In this document: positions 62,151 to 64,000 of the stretch, in pieces
How positions within the stretch are numbered: the stretch's first letter is position 1
Layout of the letters: each line of letters begins with the position of its first letter
From: Enoplolaimus lenunculus
Taxonomy: Eukaryota; Nematoda; Enoplea; Enoplida; Thoracostomopsidae
DNA: 64,000 nt
Reading direction: 5' to 3'
Assembly: GCA_030248215.1 (NCBI GenBank)
Contig: JASANG010002792.1
Span: forward strand, 310,001-374,000
Position numbers and translations under genes: made by a program
The notes under the pieces: generated by a model
What the model was told of the DNA's origin: nothing
Databases searched by the model: none
Seen by the model: the letters and a program-made list of their open reading frames with translations, nothing else

Positions 62151-63524
62151 TCACTTCCCTCCACGTAATAATCCTTTGTTTCGAAGTCGATTTAGGGTAC
62201 TCCAAGCCGCTCCATACTCATCGCCACCTTGTTTTTTGAACCGCACTGCCCGTTTTACCTCTTCCATTGGCCAATTGGCAATATCCTGAAAACGAATTGT
62301 ATGTGAGATTTTGTTTTTTTGTGAGAATAGTAGAAATTGGCAAGTAACTTTAAAAATTTAACTATGCAGGTTATAAAACAGTTTTGAAAATCAATGTCGA
62401 GTTGTAAGCACGATTTCCAACCGTTTTGGACAGTCTCATTAGTTATACCTCAACCTGGGACAGCGTCGTGCATAGCGCCTCTGCGTACCACCAAGTGGGG
62501 ATGCCTCTAAAAATCGAGCGGGACGTTCAGAAAATTTAAATAAAAAATTATAAAACACCAATTCGTCTTTCACTGCTAAAATGAGTTCTTTCTTGTCGCT
62601 CATTTACTCGCAAAAAACAGTCAAAATGTTTTCATATAAAACATTTCAAAAGTTGACAGGATCTCCTCACAAACCTGAGGAACGCCACTGAATTGACCGC
62701 ACAAGTTCCTAGTTTTTACATGGACGTAAATTTTCTGTGATTTACGAGTAAAGTATAACATAAATTTTCATTTAACGAAACCAGAACCGAATACAGTTTT
62801 TGTATTACATCATATACAAGCGGAAGCATACGGTACCTGTACACCAAACCAACTGTTAGCTGTATTATAGCAAATAACGCAACTGAATACTATTTAAATT
62901 GTCGAGCATTTTGACGAAACCTTCATTTCGACCAGCTACAGAAATCGTAAAAGAGTATTAAAGATCATTGACGGCCGAAGCATTTTAGACGTTGCTGGGT
63001 AAAATAATTAATTTACCTCCGCAATAAAAGAACTATTATACATCTTAGAAATTTTGAAGTAAGACTTTCCAACAGAACAGGGTCGCAATTCGAGACAAAT
63101 TCTGAGAATTCTTTAACTGGAAACTGAAAAATACCGAATTATGAGTCGGAACCGAATAGTGAACAATATCAAATCTATTCAACAACGTGATAAACGCTTG
63201 CTGTATTTCTAGGCAGACAGCCGGCAGAACACATGTAGAACTATGAAAACACTACGCGAGCGAAGCCAGTGGATGCTGAACGTATGCCACGCTTCTAGGC
63301 AACTTGCAGGGTTGCGGCTCTCAGTATCACCCGCCTGTGAGATGGGCCCCTTCGCAATGGCTTTACATCACTTATAGATGGATTCCTGACACGCTCAGTT
63401 GCCATCCGGACAAACATATAAAGTTGTTCAAGATACGACATACCTCGTAATATGAAGCGTATGCAGTTACCACCGTTGACGCAAGCATAAACGCAAAAAT
63501 TGTTGCGATAGCAAATTTTGTCAT
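62151..63524 (-). CDS. Small secreted peptide precursor, 71 residues
   Basis: Two exons, 63524-63444 and 62285-62151. A GAG|GTATGT donor and a TTTTCAG acceptor join in phase 0. Exon 1 is a signal peptide of 27 codons (MTKFAIATIFAFMLAS..., ending AYASYYE). Exon 2 encodes DIANWPMEEVKRAVRFKK, then a Gly-rich turn and STLNRLRNKGLLRGGK with a stop. There are no cysteines. The basic Gly-Gly-Lys end and scattered Arg/Lys could allow processing to a short, possibly amidated peptide, but no known peptide family is recognised. AATAAA is at 62064-62059, about 90 bases after the stop. An exon inside the 1.16-kb intron cannot be excluded. Confidence 0.65.
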
Positions 63525-63594
63525 AATTATATACTTCAGGTGTAAAGTATAAGTAATTATTATCAATTTGGTTATGCAATCATCTTAAAAAATT

Positions 63595-63690
63595 TTGCAT
63601 ATTTAAAGTTTTCATGACTTCTTCTAATCATTCCACGCCCAAATTTGAATTTGTAAAAAGTCGATTTTTTAAAATCCAATTCCCCCCAAT
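63595..63690. repeat. Dispersed repeat shared with 20250-20350
   Basis: TTTTCATGACTTCTTCTAATC, CACGCCCAAATTTGAATTT and AAGTCGATTTTTTAAA match 20278-20345 in the same order (TTCTCATGATTTGCC, CACACCCAAATTAGAATTT, AATTCGATTTTTAAG). The copy here lies just upstream of the small secreted gene. No termini are defined. Confidence 0.6.
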
Positions 63691-64000
63691 TTGGTTATGG
63701 AACGATCTAGAGCGGCTGTGAGAAGCTCAAATATGTAAAAAAATTTCAAAATCCAACCGTTTTGGTCCAAACGCCGGCTGCAGCGATAACCAAAAAGACC
63801 CAAATGAAGCTCATTTGCCGCAGCTATACGAATTTAAACTGTAATATAATCATTAGAAAAATTACTCATGTTTCCAAATCATGAAAACAGAATAAGCTAT
63901 ATCCCAGCAATCGGAATAGGGTCAAAAAGTAATGATCATAAAAGTTAATTTCGTAATTAGCCAACCAGGTAACCACGCTATCGAACACTCTTAATCCACT

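Overview
The window is animal nuclear DNA: AT-rich, crowded with repeats, and holding genes with GT-AG introns. Acceptors are short and T-rich (TTTCAG or TTTTAG), as in nematodes. With an ShK-like cysteine module, short TTAGGC runs and two start codons lying just after an acceptor-like TTTCAG/TTTTAG, this points to an ecdysozoan, perhaps a nematode relative with an expanded genome. The lineage is inference; no rRNA, mitochondrial or other decisive marker is present.

Six host genes were built by hand from exon phase, splice sites and remembered homologues. (1) 1-12055, minus: the N-terminal ~917 residues of a WDFY3/ALFY (blue cheese) homologue in 18 exons, running off the left edge. (2) 17433-18107, plus: a single-exon PMF1/NNF1-like kinetochore protein. 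(3) 26072-32763 or further, minus: a multi-exon secreted protein very rich in N-glycosylation sequons, ending in a ShK-like six-cysteine module. (4) 39490-43026, minus: an 844-residue four-transmembrane protein with an Arg/His/Ser-rich tail, two exons. (5) 52712-55562, minus: a 633-residue paralogue of (4), three exons. (6) 62151-63524, minus: a 71-residue secreted peptide precursor, two exons.

Everything else is mostly repeats. Small non-autonomous DNA transposons dominate: several hAT-like families with 8-bp target duplications (CAGGGTGC-type, GGCC/TTAGGC-type, CAG..GGTCTCGG-type, GGCCCGTAGCC-type), a mariner-like family with TA duplications (CTGTAGTGACCC termini), and others with clear inverted ends. 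There is a tRNA-derived SINE family near 12.6-16.1 kb and the 3' end of one LINE (RNase H plus CCHC knuckle). Many are nested, which gives relative ages. Tandem repeats include a 20-bp minisatellite, an ~85-bp degenerate array and a 270-bp tandem duplication. I saw no LTR retrovirus-like element, Polinton, CRISPR array, rRNA or intact tRNA.

Regions: 0-12 kb, WDFY3 with element-filled introns; 12-17 kb, SINE/LINE/hAT cluster; 17-18 kb, PMF1; 18-26 kb, hAT-derived repeats; 26-33 kb, ShK-like gene; 33-39 kb, repeats; 39.5-55.6 kb, the tetraspan pair with a 9.7-kb repeat-filled gap; 55.6-62 kb, repeats and minisatellite; 62-63.5 kb, the small secreted gene. The six genes belong to unrelated processes (selective autophagy, kinetochore assembly, secretion, membrane), so no operon-like logic is evident beyond the tetraspan duplication.
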